Shown in pieces: positions 45,638 through 55,663 of a DNA stretch of 64,000 nucleotides. The notes under the pieces were generated by a model, which ran no database searches, had not been told where the DNA came from, and saw only the letters and a program-made list of their open reading frames with translations. Numbering within the stretch: the first letter of the stretch is position 1; the number at the start of each line of letters is the position of its first letter. Made by a program: the position numbers and the translations under genes. The DNA lies in the NCBI RefSeq assembly GCF_019455385.1, contig NZ_JACOFR010000017.1, forward strand, positions 100,247 through 164,246, read 5' to 3'. The stretch is from Bradyrhizobium sp. BR 10289 (lineage in GTDB: Bacteria > Pseudomonadota > Alphaproteobacteria > Rhizobiales > Xanthobacteraceae).

Positions 45638-46273
45638 ATGCACATAGCCGTGTTGATGCTCGTTTTGATGACGGTCGCGAACCCGGCTTGGGCGGAGGCG
45701 ACAAAACCGATCAAGCTTGTCGTTCTCGGCGATTCCTTGAGTGCCGGCCTTGGCCTCCCGGCCCAGCAGGCGTTCCCCGCCAAGCTCCAAAAAGCCTTGC
45801 AGGCCAAGGGCATAGAGATCGACATGACCAATGCCGGGGTGTCCGGCGATACCTCCTCCGGCGGCCGCGACCGGCTCGACTGGTCGGTGCCCGATGGAAC
45901 CGAAGGCGTGATCGTCGAGCTCGGCGCCAACGACGCGCTGCGCGGCATCGATCCTGATCTGACGCGCGCAGCGCTTACCGAGATCGTGCAGCGTCTCAAG
46001 GCGCGCCAGATTCCGGTGATGCTGTGCGGCATGCTGGCGCCGCCGAATTACGGCGCCGACTATGCTGCGCGCTTCAATTCGATTTATCCGGATCTTGCGA
46101 AAAAATTCGACGTGCCGCTGTATCCGTTCTTCCTTGACGGCGTCGCGGCCGATGCCAAACTCAACCAGGCCGACGGCATTCATCCGACTGCGGAAGGCGT
46201 CGACATCATCGTCGGCAACATCATGCCCACAGTGGAGGCATTCTTGCGCAACATAAGCGAGCAGCGACGTTGA
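45638..46273 (+). CDS. SGNH-family arylesterase (TesA-like)
   Basis: A 211-residue exported hydrolase. The signal peptide is HIAVLMLVLMTVANPAWA. The nucleophile is S33 in LGDSLSAGLGL. The other SGNH blocks are NAGVSGDTSSGG, VELGANDALRG and DGIHPTAEGVD, holding the catalytic Asp and His. TesA-like enzymes act as periplasmic thioesterase/arylesterase/lysophospholipase. The ATG at 45638 begins the signal peptide; an in-frame ATG at 45581 is an alternative. It is divergent from the YbbA/YbbP-like exporter, an association also known for TesA in E. coli. Confidence 0.9.
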   Translation: MHIAVLMLVLMTVANPAWAEATKPIKLVVLGDSLSAGLGLPAQQAFPAKLQKALQAKGIEIDMTNAGVSGDTSSGGRDRLDWSVPDGTEGVIVELGANDALRGIDPDLTRAALTEIVQRLKARQIPVMLCGMLAPPNYGADYAARFNSIYPDLAKKFDVPLYPFFLDGVAADAKLNQADGIHPTAEGVDIIVGNIMPTVEAFLRNISEQRR

Positions 46274-46447
46274 AAAGCAGGCAGCGCTAACCCTAATTCC
46301 CAGGGTTTTCCCGGGGGAGGGCGCGCACTGCTTCGCAGAGTCACACAACTGCGATAGGAATCATTGTACCGGTGATTCGTCGCCGGCTCTAATTTGGATA
46401 TGGTCTTCGTCGCGAGGACTGTACCCAAGCATCGGGAGTGCGAAACG

Positions 46448-46984
46448 ATGCCGCGTTTGTTCACTGGTCTGGAAATTCCGGCCGAGATCGGCCAGTCGCT
46501 TTCCAATCTTAGGGGTGGCCTTCCCGGCGCCCGGTGGATCGATCCCGAAAATTATCACGTCACCTTACGCTTCATCGGCGATATCGACGGCGCCTCCGCC
46601 AACGAGATCGCCTCGATGCTGTTTCGCGTCGACCGCAAGCCGTTCGAGGTGAAGGTGCAGGGGCTGACCAGTTTCGGCGGCCGCAAACCGCGGGCGGTCG
46701 TTGCGACGATTGCACCGAGCAAGCCGTTGATGGAGTTGCAGGCCGAGCTCGAACGCATGATGCAGCGGATCGGCCTCGATCCCGAAGGGCGCAAGTTCAT
46801 CCCGCATGTCACGCTCGCCCGCCTGCACGACGCCACCGACCGCGACGTCGCCGACTATCTCTCGATCCGCGGCTATTTTCCCAGCAAGGCGTTCATGGCG
46901 GAGCGTTTCGTGCTGTTCTCGTCGCGCGCCTCCACCGGCGGCGGCCCGTATGTGGTCGAGGACGCCTACGAGCTGTGTGAGTGA
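46448..46984 (+). CDS. thpR: RNA 2',3'-cyclic phosphodiesterase
   Basis: A 178-residue 2H-phosphoesterase (LigT/ThpR). The two HxTx motifs are H37-x-T39 in NYHVTLRFIG and H120-x-T122 in IPHVTLARL, at the spacing expected. The start PRLFTGLEIP is the family N-terminus, which decides for ATG 46448. It hydrolyses 2',3'-cyclic phosphate RNA ends to 2'-phosphate. It is followed by a family B repeat. Confidence 0.95.
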   Translation: MPRLFTGLEIPAEIGQSLSNLRGGLPGARWIDPENYHVTLRFIGDIDGASANEIASMLFRVDRKPFEVKVQGLTSFGGRKPRAVVATIAPSKPLMELQAELERMMQRIGLDPEGRKFIPHVTLARLHDATDRDVADYLSIRGYFPSKAFMAERFVLFSSRASTGGGPYVVEDAYELCE

Positions 46985-46993
46985 CACTGCTCT

Positions 46994-47126
46994 CGTGCCC
47001 CGGACGCAGCGCAGCGCGTAGCGGTGCGCTGCAGAGCCGGGGCCCAGTTCGCCCCGAGTAATGAACGAAACAGTGGGTCCCGGTTCTGCGCAGCAGCGTT
47101 CGCGCTGTAGCGCGCCCGGGACACGG
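46994..47126. repeat. Intergenic repeat, family B copy 3
   Basis: Begins CGTGCCCCGGACGCAGCGCA. The inner pair is GCAGAGCCGGGGCCCA / TGGGTCCCGGTTCTGC, and the end reads GCGCCCGGGACACGG. The intervening segment differs from copies 1 and 2. Confidence 0.88.
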
Positions 47127-47191
47127 AACGCATAGCGCCCCGCACCAATTCACGGCTTGCAATTTCCGCCGGTCTCTGGCGGTAAAGAGCC

Positions 47192-48376
47192 ATGCTCTCC
47201 ACCCAAAATTCCTCCTTCAGCGAAGCCTATCAGGCCCAGATCGCGTCCGGCGCGATCGAGGCCGATGCTGCGCAGGCCGAAGTTGCCGAAGCCTATTCGG
47301 CGCTGGACCTGCGGCTTGCGAACTACAGCCCGAGGCGCAAGCAGGGCCTGCTCGCGCGCCTGTTCAGCAGCGACAAGGACGAGGCGCCGCACGGGCTCTA
47401 CATCCATGGCGAGGTCGGCCGCGGCAAGACCATGCTGATGGACCTGTTCTTTCAGCACTCCGACGTCGAACACAAGCGCCGTGCGCATTTCCACGAATTC
47501 ATGGCCGATGTGCACGAGCGCATCTACGATTATCGCCAGAGCATCGCGCGCGGGCAGATTCCGGACGGCGACGTCATCGCGCTGACCGCGCAGGCGATCT
47601 TCGAGGAGAGCTGGCTGCTCTGCTTCGACGAATTCCACGTCACCGACATCGCGGATGCGATGATCCTCGGACGCCTGTTCGCAAAGCTGTTCGAGCTCGG
47701 CACCGTCGTGGTTGCAACCTCCAACGTGGCGCCCGACGATCTCTACAAGGGCGGCCTCAACCGTTCGCTGTTCCTGCCCTTCATCAAGCAGATCACCGAC
47801 CACATGGACGTCGCGCGGCTCGATGCGCGCACCGATTTCCGTTTGGAAAAGCTGCAGGGCGTGCCGATGTGGCTGACGCCGGCGGATGGCGATGCCGATG
47901 AAGCGCTCAACCGCGCCTGGTCGAAAATGACCGGCAATGCCGCGTGCAAGTCGCGCCACATCCAGATCAAGGGGCGCACCCTGCACGTGCCGTGCTCGGC
48001 CCATGGCGTCGCACGCTTCGGCTTCGCCGATCTCTGCGAGAAACCGTTGGGCGCATCCGACTACCTCAGGCTGGCGCATGACTACCACACCATCCTGGTC
48101 GACCATATTCCAGTGATGGACTTCCCCCAGCGCAACGCCGCCAAACGTTTCATCACGCTGATCGACACGCTCTATGACAATGCCGTGAAGCTGATGGCTT
48201 CGGCCGACGCCAACCCGATCTCGCTCTACCTCGCCCACGAGGGCACCGAGGCCATGGAGTTCAAGCGGACAGCCTCGCGCCTGATCGAGATGAGCTCGGA
48301 ATCCTATCTGGCGCTGCCCCACGGCCGCAAGGATTCCACCGCCAGCGGCTCCACCAAGGGCCTGGTCGAGACTTAA
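47192..48376 (+). CDS. zapE: Cell division ATPase ZapE (AFG1-like)
   Basis: A 394-residue AAA-like ATPase. Walker A is GEVGRGKT (73-80), followed by MLMDLFF and RRAHFHEFMADVHERI; Walker B is LLCFDEFHVTD; and the sensor stretch VVATSNVAPDDLY is present. ZapE/AFG1 proteins associate with FtsZ or with respiratory complex turnover. It precedes mdh on the same strand, an order common in Rhizobiales, separated by a family D palindrome. Confidence 0.95.
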   Translation: MLSTQNSSFSEAYQAQIASGAIEADAAQAEVAEAYSALDLRLANYSPRRKQGLLARLFSSDKDEAPHGLYIHGEVGRGKTMLMDLFFQHSDVEHKRRAHFHEFMADVHERIYDYRQSIARGQIPDGDVIALTAQAIFEESWLLCFDEFHVTDIADAMILGRLFAKLFELGTVVVATSNVAPDDLYKGGLNRSLFLPFIKQITDHMDVARLDARTDFRLEKLQGVPMWLTPADGDADEALNRAWSKMTGNAACKSRHIQIKGRTLHVPCSAHGVARFGFADLCEKPLGASDYLRLAHDYHTILVDHIPVMDFPQRNAAKRFITLIDTLYDNAVKLMASADANPISLYLAHEGTEAMEFKRTASRLIEMSSESYLALPHGRKDSTASGSTKGLVET

Positions 48377-48386
48377 GTCCTATGCG

Positions 48387-48494
48387 CTGTCATTCCGGGG
48401 CGCGCGGAGCGCGAGCCCGGAATCCATCTATCGGCGCGCGCTGCCGCCCGATGGATTCCGGGCTCGCGACTTTCGTCGCGCCCCGGAATGACAG
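48387..48494. repeat. Nested palindrome, family D copy 2
   Basis: Outer arms CTGTCATTCCGGGGCGC (48387-48403) and GCGCCCCGGAATGACAG (48478-48494) are perfectly complementary. The inner arms GCGAGCCCGGAATCCAT / ATGGATTCCGGGCTCGC are also perfect. It lies between zapE and mdh. Confidence 0.9.
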
Positions 48495-48618
48495 GGCTGC
48501 TTGCCCGAGGCGGCGCCAAGCCCGACAATTGGGCATCCACCGACTTGAACGGGGAAAGCGAAAGGGATAACCACCCTATCAGTTTTCCCTCCTTCGGATG
48601 TCTAAAGGACAGGTTCAC

Positions 48619-49587
48619 ATGGCGCGCGACAAGATTGCTTTGATTGGCTCCGGTCAGATCGGCGGAACGCTGGCTCACCTCATCGGCCTGAAGGAACTGG
48701 GCGACGTCGTGATGTTCGACATCGCCGAAGGCGTGCCACAAGGCAAGGCGCTCGACATCGCGCAGTCCTCGCCGGTCGATGGCTTCGACGCCCACTACAC
48801 CGGCGCCAACTCCTATGAGGCGCTCGACAACGCAAAGGTCTGCATCGTCACCGCCGGCGTGCCGCGCAAGCCCGGCATGAGCCGCGACGACCTCCTCTCC
48901 ATCAACCTCAAGGTCATGGAGCAGGTCGGTGCCGGTATCAAGAAGTACGCTCCCGACGCCTTCGTTATCTGCATCACCAACCCGCTCGACGCGATGGTCT
49001 GGGCGCTGCAGAAGGCTTCCGGCCTGCCGCACAAGAAGGTCGTCGGCATGGCCGGCGTGCTCGACTCCGCGCGCTTCCGCTACTTCCTGGCCGACGAGTT
49101 CAACGTCTCGGTCGAAGACGTCACCGCCTTTGTGCTCGGCGGCCATGGCGACACCATGGTGCCGCTGGTGAAGTACTCCACCGTTGCCGGCATCCCGCTG
49201 CCCGACCTCGTCAAGATGGGCTGGACCTCGCAGGCCCGCCTCGACGAGATCGTAGACCGCACCCGCAACGGCGGCGCCGAGATCGTCAACCTGCTCAAGA
49301 CTGGCTCGGCCTTCTACGCCCCGGCTGCCTCCGCCATTGCGATGGCCGAGAGCTATCTGCGTGACAAGAAGCGCGTGCTGCCGTCGGCTGCGTACCTGAA
49401 CGGCGAATACGGCGTGAAGGACATGTATGTCGGCGTGCCCGTTGTGATCGGCTCCAAGGGCGTCGAGCGCGTCGTCGAGATCGAGCTCGCCGGCAAGGAC
49501 CGCGAAGCCTTCGACAAGTCGGTCGGCGCAGTGCAGGGCCTGGTCGACGCCTGCAAGAAGATCGCACCCGATCTTCTCGGCCGCTAA
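48619..49587 (+). CDS. mdh: Malate dehydrogenase
   Basis: NAD-dependent oxidation of malate to oxaloacetate in the TCA cycle. It has 322 residues. The nucleotide-binding start is IALIGSGQIGGTLAHL, then the mobile loop GVPRKPGMSRDDL (with the substrate arginines) and the catalytic GGHGDTMVPLVKYS. This is the lactate-dehydrogenase-like MDH type of alphaproteobacteria. ATG 48619 follows AAAGGACAGG. A hairpin terminator lies after it, so mdh may end its own transcript before sucC. Confidence 0.97.
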   Translation: MARDKIALIGSGQIGGTLAHLIGLKELGDVVMFDIAEGVPQGKALDIAQSSPVDGFDAHYTGANSYEALDNAKVCIVTAGVPRKPGMSRDDLLSINLKVMEQVGAGIKKYAPDAFVICITNPLDAMVWALQKASGLPHKKVVGMAGVLDSARFRYFLADEFNVSVEDVTAFVLGGHGDTMVPLVKYSTVAGIPLPDLVKMGWTSQARLDEIVDRTRNGGAEIVNLLKTGSAFYAPAASAIAMAESYLRDKKRVLPSAAYLNGEYGVKDMYVGVPVVIGSKGVERVVEIELAGKDREAFDKSVGAVQGLVDACKKIAPDLLGR

Positions 49588-49600
49588 GGCAAACCAATCC

Positions 49601-49631
49601 CCGCCGAAGACCGAAACCCGGTCTTCGGCGG
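49601..49631 (+). terminator. Terminator hairpin after mdh
   Basis: Stem CCGCCGAAGACC / GGTCTTCGGCGG with a GAAAC-rich loop, followed by TTTC. It is 14 bases after the mdh stop. A new promoter for sucC is then expected in 49632-49790. Confidence 0.75.
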
Positions 49632-49793
49632 TTTCACTTCCGGCACCCCCTGACCGGGATGGGGGTCCGGCTCGCTAATCCAGAGATCGATGTCAGAGAA
49701 TCCGGGTTGCAGTTCCTGTGGTATATGGTATGCCAGCCACAAGACTGAGGTGGGCCTGAGAGGTCACCGCCCGCGGGTTCAGGGAGCGACCAT

Positions 49794-50990
<1,197 letters not shown>

Positions 50991-50994
50991 GGCC

Positions 50995-51474
50995 ATGACC
51001 CAGGACCATCTTTCCGCATCATCCCCGCTTGCCGAGCACGCGCGTCTCGCCGCGTTCGCCGGCGAATGGAATGGCGAAGAGATGGTCTTTCCGTCCCGCT
51101 GGACGGAAGGCGGGCCGGCGACCTCGCGCACCGTCGCGCGCATGGACCTCAATGGATTCTATCTGATCCAGGACAGCGTCCAGATGCGCGACGGCAAGCA
51201 GGCCTTCGCCACCCATGGCATCTTCACCTACGACCGCGACGACCGGACCTACAAATTGTTCTGGTACGACTCGCTCGGCTACACGCCGCCCTCGCCTGCT
51301 TCCGGCGGGTGGGTCGGCAAGACCCTGACGCTGGTGCGCGGCTCGCTCCGCGGCAATGCGCGCCACGTCTACGAGATCATCAATGAGGATTCCTACTCGT
51401 TGAAGATTCAGTTCTCGCCGGATGCGGAAGGCTGGGCCGACGTGCTCACCGGCGTCTACCACCGCATCCACTGA
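50995..51474 (+). CDS. DUF1579-like protein between sucC and sucD
   Basis: A 159-residue soluble protein resembling DUF1579. LAAFAGEWNGEEMVFPSRW, then GFYLIQDSVQMRDGKQAF and FTYDRDDRTYKLFWYDSLG, suggest a lipocalin-like small-molecule-binding barrel. Function is unknown. The start is four bases after the sucC stop, and its Shine-Dalgarno (GGGAGG) lies in the last codons of sucC. sucD follows after 35 bases, so all three are on one transcript. The position suggests a link to the TCA genes, but that is inference. Confidence 0.8.
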   Translation: MTQDHLSASSPLAEHARLAAFAGEWNGEEMVFPSRWTEGGPATSRTVARMDLNGFYLIQDSVQMRDGKQAFATHGIFTYDRDDRTYKLFWYDSLGYTPPSPASGGWVGKTLTLVRGSLRGNARHVYEIINEDSYSLKIQFSPDAEGWADVLTGVYHRIH

Positions 51475-51509
51475 CCTCTCACTCCGTTAGTTTCGCGAAA
51501 GCAGACCTC

Positions 51510-52394
51510 ATGTCCATCCTGATCGACAAGAACACCAAGGTCATCTGCCAGGGCTTCACCGGCAAGAACGGCACCTTCCATTCCGAGGCTGCGATTGCTT
51601 ATGGCACCAAGATGGTCGGCGGCACCTCGCCGGGCAAAGGCGGCTCGACCCACCTGAACCTGCCGGTGTTCGACACCGTGCGCGAGGCGCGCGAGAAAAC
51701 CGGTGCCGACGCCTCGGTGATCTACGTGCCGCCGCCGGGCGCGGCCGATGCGATCTGCGAAGCCATCGACGCCGAGATCCCGCTGATCGTCTGCATCACT
51801 GAGGGCATTCCCGTCCTCGACATGGTGCGCGTGAAGCGCTCGCTGGCCGGGTCCAAGTCGCGTCTGATCGGGCCGAACTGCCCGGGCGTCATGACCGCCG
51901 GCGAGTGCAAGATCGGCATTATGCCCGCCAATATCTTCAAGACCGGCTCGGTCGGCATCGTCTCCCGCTCGGGCACGCTGACCTATGAAGCCGTGTTCCA
52001 GACCTCCCAGGAAGGCCTCGGCCAGACCACCGCGGTCGGCATCGGCGGCGATCCGGTCAAGGGCACCGAATTCATCGACGTCCTCGAAATGCTGCTCGGC
52101 GACCCCAAGACCGAATCGATCATCATGATCGGCGAGATCGGCGGTTCCGCCGAGGAAGACGCCGCCCAGTTCCTCAAGGACGAAGCCAAGCGCGGCCGCA
52201 AGAAGCCGATGGTCGGTTTCATCGCCGGCGTCACCGCTCCTCCCGGCCGTCGCATGGGCCATGCTGGCGCGATCATCTCGGGCGGCAAGGGCGACGCCGG
52301 TTCCAAGACCGAGGCGATGAAATCCGCAGGGATTACAGTATCCCCGTCTCCCGCCCGCCTCGGCCACACGCTTGCCGAAAAATTGAAGGGCTAA
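51510..52394 (+). CDS. sucD: Succinyl-CoA ligase alpha subunit
   Basis: Alpha subunit (294 residues) carrying the phosphorylated histidine, H251, in GRRMGHAGAIISGG. The CoA-binding N-terminus shows ICQGFTGKNGTFH and GGTSPGKGGSTHLNLPV. LIGPNCPGVMTAGECKIG is the family signature. It completes the enzyme with SucC. A 9-bp hairpin sits in the 137-base gap before sucA. Confidence 0.98.
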   Translation: MSILIDKNTKVICQGFTGKNGTFHSEAAIAYGTKMVGGTSPGKGGSTHLNLPVFDTVREAREKTGADASVIYVPPPGAADAICEAIDAEIPLIVCITEGIPVLDMVRVKRSLAGSKSRLIGPNCPGVMTAGECKIGIMPANIFKTGSVGIVSRSGTLTYEAVFQTSQEGLGQTTAVGIGGDPVKGTEFIDVLEMLLGDPKTESIIMIGEIGGSAEEDAAQFLKDEAKRGRKKPMVGFIAGVTAPPGRRMGHAGAIISGGKGDAGSKTEAMKSAGITVSPSPARLGHTLAEKLKG

Positions 52395-52455
52395 TTCAGT
52401 TCTTCGTGCTTTTCCGGGCGAAGTTTCGCAGCAAATAGGGTAAAGGGTGCCTGTC

Positions 52456-52485
52456 GCGCCGAGCCTCTGCCGGGGAGCTCGGCGC
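52456..52485 (+). other. Stem-loop in the sucD-sucA gap
   Basis: Perfect 9-bp stem GCGCCGAGC / GCTCGGCGC with a 12-base loop, 47 bases before the sucA ATG. It lacks a T-tract. An mRNA processing or stability role is possible but inferred. Confidence 0.5.
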
Positions 52486-52531
52486 CAGCGCCGTTTGTTA
52501 TGCGCGAACCGAAATCGCCAGGAACTCAAGT

Positions 52532-55501
52532 ATGTCTCGCCAGGACGCGAACGCAGCCTTTGCCCTGTCATCCTTTTTGCAGGGCACCAACGCCACCTAT
52601 ATCGACGAAATCTACGCCCGCTACGAGAAGGACCCGTCTTCGGTCGACGCCGAATGGCAGGAGTTCTTCAAGAGCCTCAACGACCAGCCCGCTGACGTCC
52701 GCAAGAACGCGGAAGGGCCGTCCTGGGAGCGCGACAACTGGCCGCTGACCCCGAAGGACGACCTCACCTCCGCCCTCGACGGCAATTGGGCCGAGGTCGA
52801 GAAGGCGGTCGGTGCCAAGATCGCCGCCAAGGCGCAGGCCAAGGGAGGCGACAAGGGCGCCGACATCTCCTCCGCCGATCTGCTCCAGGCGACGCGCGAC
52901 TCCGTCCGCGCCTTGATGCTGATCCGCTCCTACCGCATGCGCGGTCATTTCCACGCCAAGCTCGATCCGCTCGGCATCGAAGCCCCGCGCAACCGCGAAG
53001 AGCTCGATCCGCGCACCTACGGCTTCACCGAAGCCGATTTCGACCGCAAGATCTTCCTCGATCACGTGCTCGGCCTCGAATACGGCACGCTGCGCGAGAT
53101 CACCGCGATCTGCGAGCGTACCTACTGCCAGACGCTCGGCGTCGAGTTCATGCATATCAGCAATGCCGCGCAGAAGGCCTGGATCCAGGAGCGCATCGAG
53201 GGGCCCGACAAGGAAATCTCCTTCACCCGTGAAGGCCGTAGAGCCATCCTTCAGAAGCTGGTCGAAGCCGAGGGCTTCGAAAAATTCTGCGACACCAAGT
53301 TCACCGGCACCAAGCGCTTCGGCCTCGACGGCGGCGAGTCGCTGATCCCCGCGCTGGAACAGATCATCAAGCGTGGCGGCAATCTGGGCGTGAAGGAAAT
53401 CGTGCTGGGCATGCCGCATCGCGGCCGCCTCAACGTGCTGACCCAGGTGATGGGCAAGGCGCACCGCGCGCTGTTCCACGAGTTCAAGGGCGGCTCGGCC
53501 AATCCCGACGCGGTCGAAGGCTCCGGCGACGTCAAGTATCATCTCGGCGCCTCCTCGGACCGCGAGTTCGACGGCAACCGCATCCATCTGTCGCTGACCG
53601 CCAATCCCTCGCATCTCGAGATCGTCGATCCCGTCGTGCTCGGCAAGGTGCGCGCCAAGCAGGATCAGCACGGCGATCCGCCTGATATGCGCATCTCCGT
53701 CATGCCGCTGCTGATGCATGGCGACGCGGCGTTCGCCGGCCAGGGCGTCGTTGCAGAGTGCTTCGGCCTCTCCGACCTGAAGGGCTACCGCACCGGCGGC
53801 TCCGTGCACTTCATCGTCAACAACCAGATCGGCTTCACCACCTATCCGCGTTACTCGCGCTCCTCGCCCTATCCATCGGATGTGGCGAAGATGATCGACG
53901 CGCCGATCTTCCACGTGAACGGCGACGATCCGGAAGCGGTTGTGTTCGCGGCCAAGGTCGCGACCGAATTCCGCCAGAAGTTCCACAAGCCCGTCGTCAT
54001 CGACATGTTCTGCTACCGCAGGCATGGCCATAACGAAGGCGACGAGCCGGCGTTCACCCAGCCGGTGATGTACAAGCGGATCGCGGCGCATCCGTCCACG
54101 CTCGAGCTCTACGCCCGCCGCCTCATCAGCGAAGGCGTGATGACCCAGGGCGAGGTCGACAAGGCCAAGGCCGACTGGCGCGCCCGGCTCGATGCCGAGT
54201 TCGAGGCCGGCACCTCCTACAAGCCGAACAAGGCCGACTGGCTCGACGGCAAATGGGCGGGCTTCAAGATCGCCGACCAGGAAGAGGACGCGCGTCGCGG
54301 CGTCACCGGCGTCGACCTTCCGATCCTGAAGGACATCGGCCGGAAGATCACCAAGGTGCCGGACGGTTTCCGCGTTCACCGCACCATCCAGCGCTTCCTG
54401 GAAAACCGCGCCAAGGCGATCGACGGCGGCACCGGCATCGACTGGGCGACCGGCGAAGCGTTGGCGTTCTGCACGCTGCTCAACGAAAACCACCACGTCC
54501 GGCTCTCAGGACAGGATTCGGAGCGAGGCACCTTCTCGCAGCGTCACTCGGTCCTGATCGACCAGGAGGACGAGAGCCGCTACACCCCGTTCAACCATCT
54601 CGGCAGCGAGCAGGGCCATTACGAGGTCATCAACTCGCTGCTGTCGGAAGAAGCCGTGCTCGGTTTCGAATACGGCTACTCGCTGGCCGAGCCGAACACG
54701 CTGACTCTGTGGGAAGCGCAGTTCGGCGACTTCGCCAACGGTGCGCAGGTCGTGTTCGACCAGTTCATCTCCTCGGGCGAACGCAAATGGCTGCGCATGT
54801 CCGGTCTCGTCTGCCTCTTGCCGCATGGCTATGAGGGCCAGGGTCCGGAGCACTCTTCGGCGCGTCTCGAGCGTTACCTGCAGATGTGCGCGGAAGACAA
54901 CATGCAGGTGGTCTATCCGACCACGCCGGCGAATTACTTCCACGTGCTGCGCCGCCAGCTGCATCGCGAGATCCGCAAGCCGCTGATCCTGATGACGCCG
55001 AAGTCGCTGCTGCGCCATAAGCGGGCCGTCTCGCGTCTCGAGGAGCTCGCGAAGGGCACCACGTTCCATCGCATCCTCTACGATGACGCCCAGATGCTGC
55101 CGAACGAGGCGATCAAGCTCGTCCCCGACGAGAAGGTCCGCCGCATCGTGCTGTGCTCCGGCAAGGTCTATTACGACCTCTACGAGGAGCGCGAGAAGCG
55201 CGGCATCGACGACATCTATCTGATGCGCGTCGAGCAGCTCTATCCGGTGCCGCTGAAGGCGCTGGTGGCCGAGCTGTCGCGCTTCAAGAAGGCTGAAGTG
55301 GTGTGGTGCCAGGAAGAGCCCCGCAACATGGGTGCCTGGCACTTCATCGAGCCCTATCTGGAATGGGTGCTCAACCAGGTGAACGGTGCGAGCCGGCGTC
55401 CGCGTTATGTCGGCCGCGCCGCTTCCGCTGCGACCGCGACTGGTCTGATGTCCAAGCATCAGGCGCAGTTGAAGGCGTTCCTGGACGAAGCACTGAGCTG
55501 A
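52532..55501 (+). CDS. sucA: 2-oxoglutarate dehydrogenase E1 component
   Basis: Thiamine-diphosphate-dependent E1 of the 2-oxoglutarate dehydrogenase complex, 989 residues. The N-terminal FLQGTNATYIDEIYARYEKD motif docks to the core. The E1 body contains FCDTKFTGTKRFGLDGGES, LGMPHRGRLNVL, and the ThDP/Mg region HVNGDDPEAVVFAA. The transketolase-like C-terminal domain includes LLPHGYEGQGPEHSSARLER. It is separated from odhB by a family C repeat and forms the complex with E2 (odhB) and E3 (lpdA). Confidence 0.98.
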   Translation: MSRQDANAAFALSSFLQGTNATYIDEIYARYEKDPSSVDAEWQEFFKSLNDQPADVRKNAEGPSWERDNWPLTPKDDLTSALDGNWAEVEKAVGAKIAAKAQAKGGDKGADISSADLLQATRDSVRALMLIRSYRMRGHFHAKLDPLGIEAPRNREELDPRTYGFTEADFDRKIFLDHVLGLEYGTLREITAICERTYCQTLGVEFMHISNAAQKAWIQERIEGPDKEISFTREGRRAILQKLVEAEGFEKFCDTKFTGTKRFGLDGGESLIPALEQIIKRGGNLGVKEIVLGMPHRGRLNVLTQVMGKAHRALFHEFKGGSANPDAVEGSGDVKYHLGASSDREFDGNRIHLSLTANPSHLEIVDPVVLGKVRAKQDQHGDPPDMRISVMPLLMHGDAAFAGQGVVAECFGLSDLKGYRTGGSVHFIVNNQIGFTTYPRYSRSSPYPSDVAKMIDAPIFHVNGDDPEAVVFAAKVATEFRQKFHKPVVIDMFCYRRHGHNEGDEPAFTQPVMYKRIAAHPSTLELYARRLISEGVMTQGEVDKAKADWRARLDAEFEAGTSYKPNKADWLDGKWAGFKIADQEEDARRGVTGVDLPILKDIGRKITKVPDGFRVHRTIQRFLENRAKAIDGGTGIDWATGEALAFCTLLNENHHVRLSGQDSERGTFSQRHSVLIDQEDESRYTPFNHLGSEQGHYEVINSLLSEEAVLGFEYGYSLAEPNTLTLWEAQFGDFANGAQVVFDQFISSGERKWLRMSGLVCLLPHGYEGQGPEHSSARLERYLQMCAEDNMQVVYPTTPANYFHVLRRQLHREIRKPLILMTPKSLLRHKRAVSRLEELAKGTTFHRILYDDAQMLPNEAIKLVPDEKVRRIVLCSGKVYYDLYEEREKRGIDDIYLMRVEQLYPVPLKALVAELSRFKKAEVVWCQEEPRNMGAWHFIEPYLEWVLNQVNGASRRPRYVGRAASAATATGLMSKHQAQLKAFLDEALS

Positions 55502-55514
55502 ACTTTTTGAACTG

Positions 55515-55620
55515 CGTCATGCCCCGTCGATGAGGCGGGGCATCCAGTCCATCGTGGCGTTCTCGTGAATGCGAAACGTCCCGGTGTCCTGGATGGCCTG
55601 CTTTTATGCGGGCCTGACAT
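55515..55620. repeat. Intergenic repeat, family C copy 5 (diverged)
   Basis: Begins CGTCATGCCCCGTCGATGAG, then GGGGCATCCAGTCC, and ends TCCTGGATGGCC, then a GGGCCTGACAT end. It is the most diverged member and sits inside the TCA run, between sucA and odhB. Confidence 0.72.
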
Positions 55621-55663
55621 CTGGAATTCATGACCGCACCGGCGATCCCTTAAGGAAAAGACC

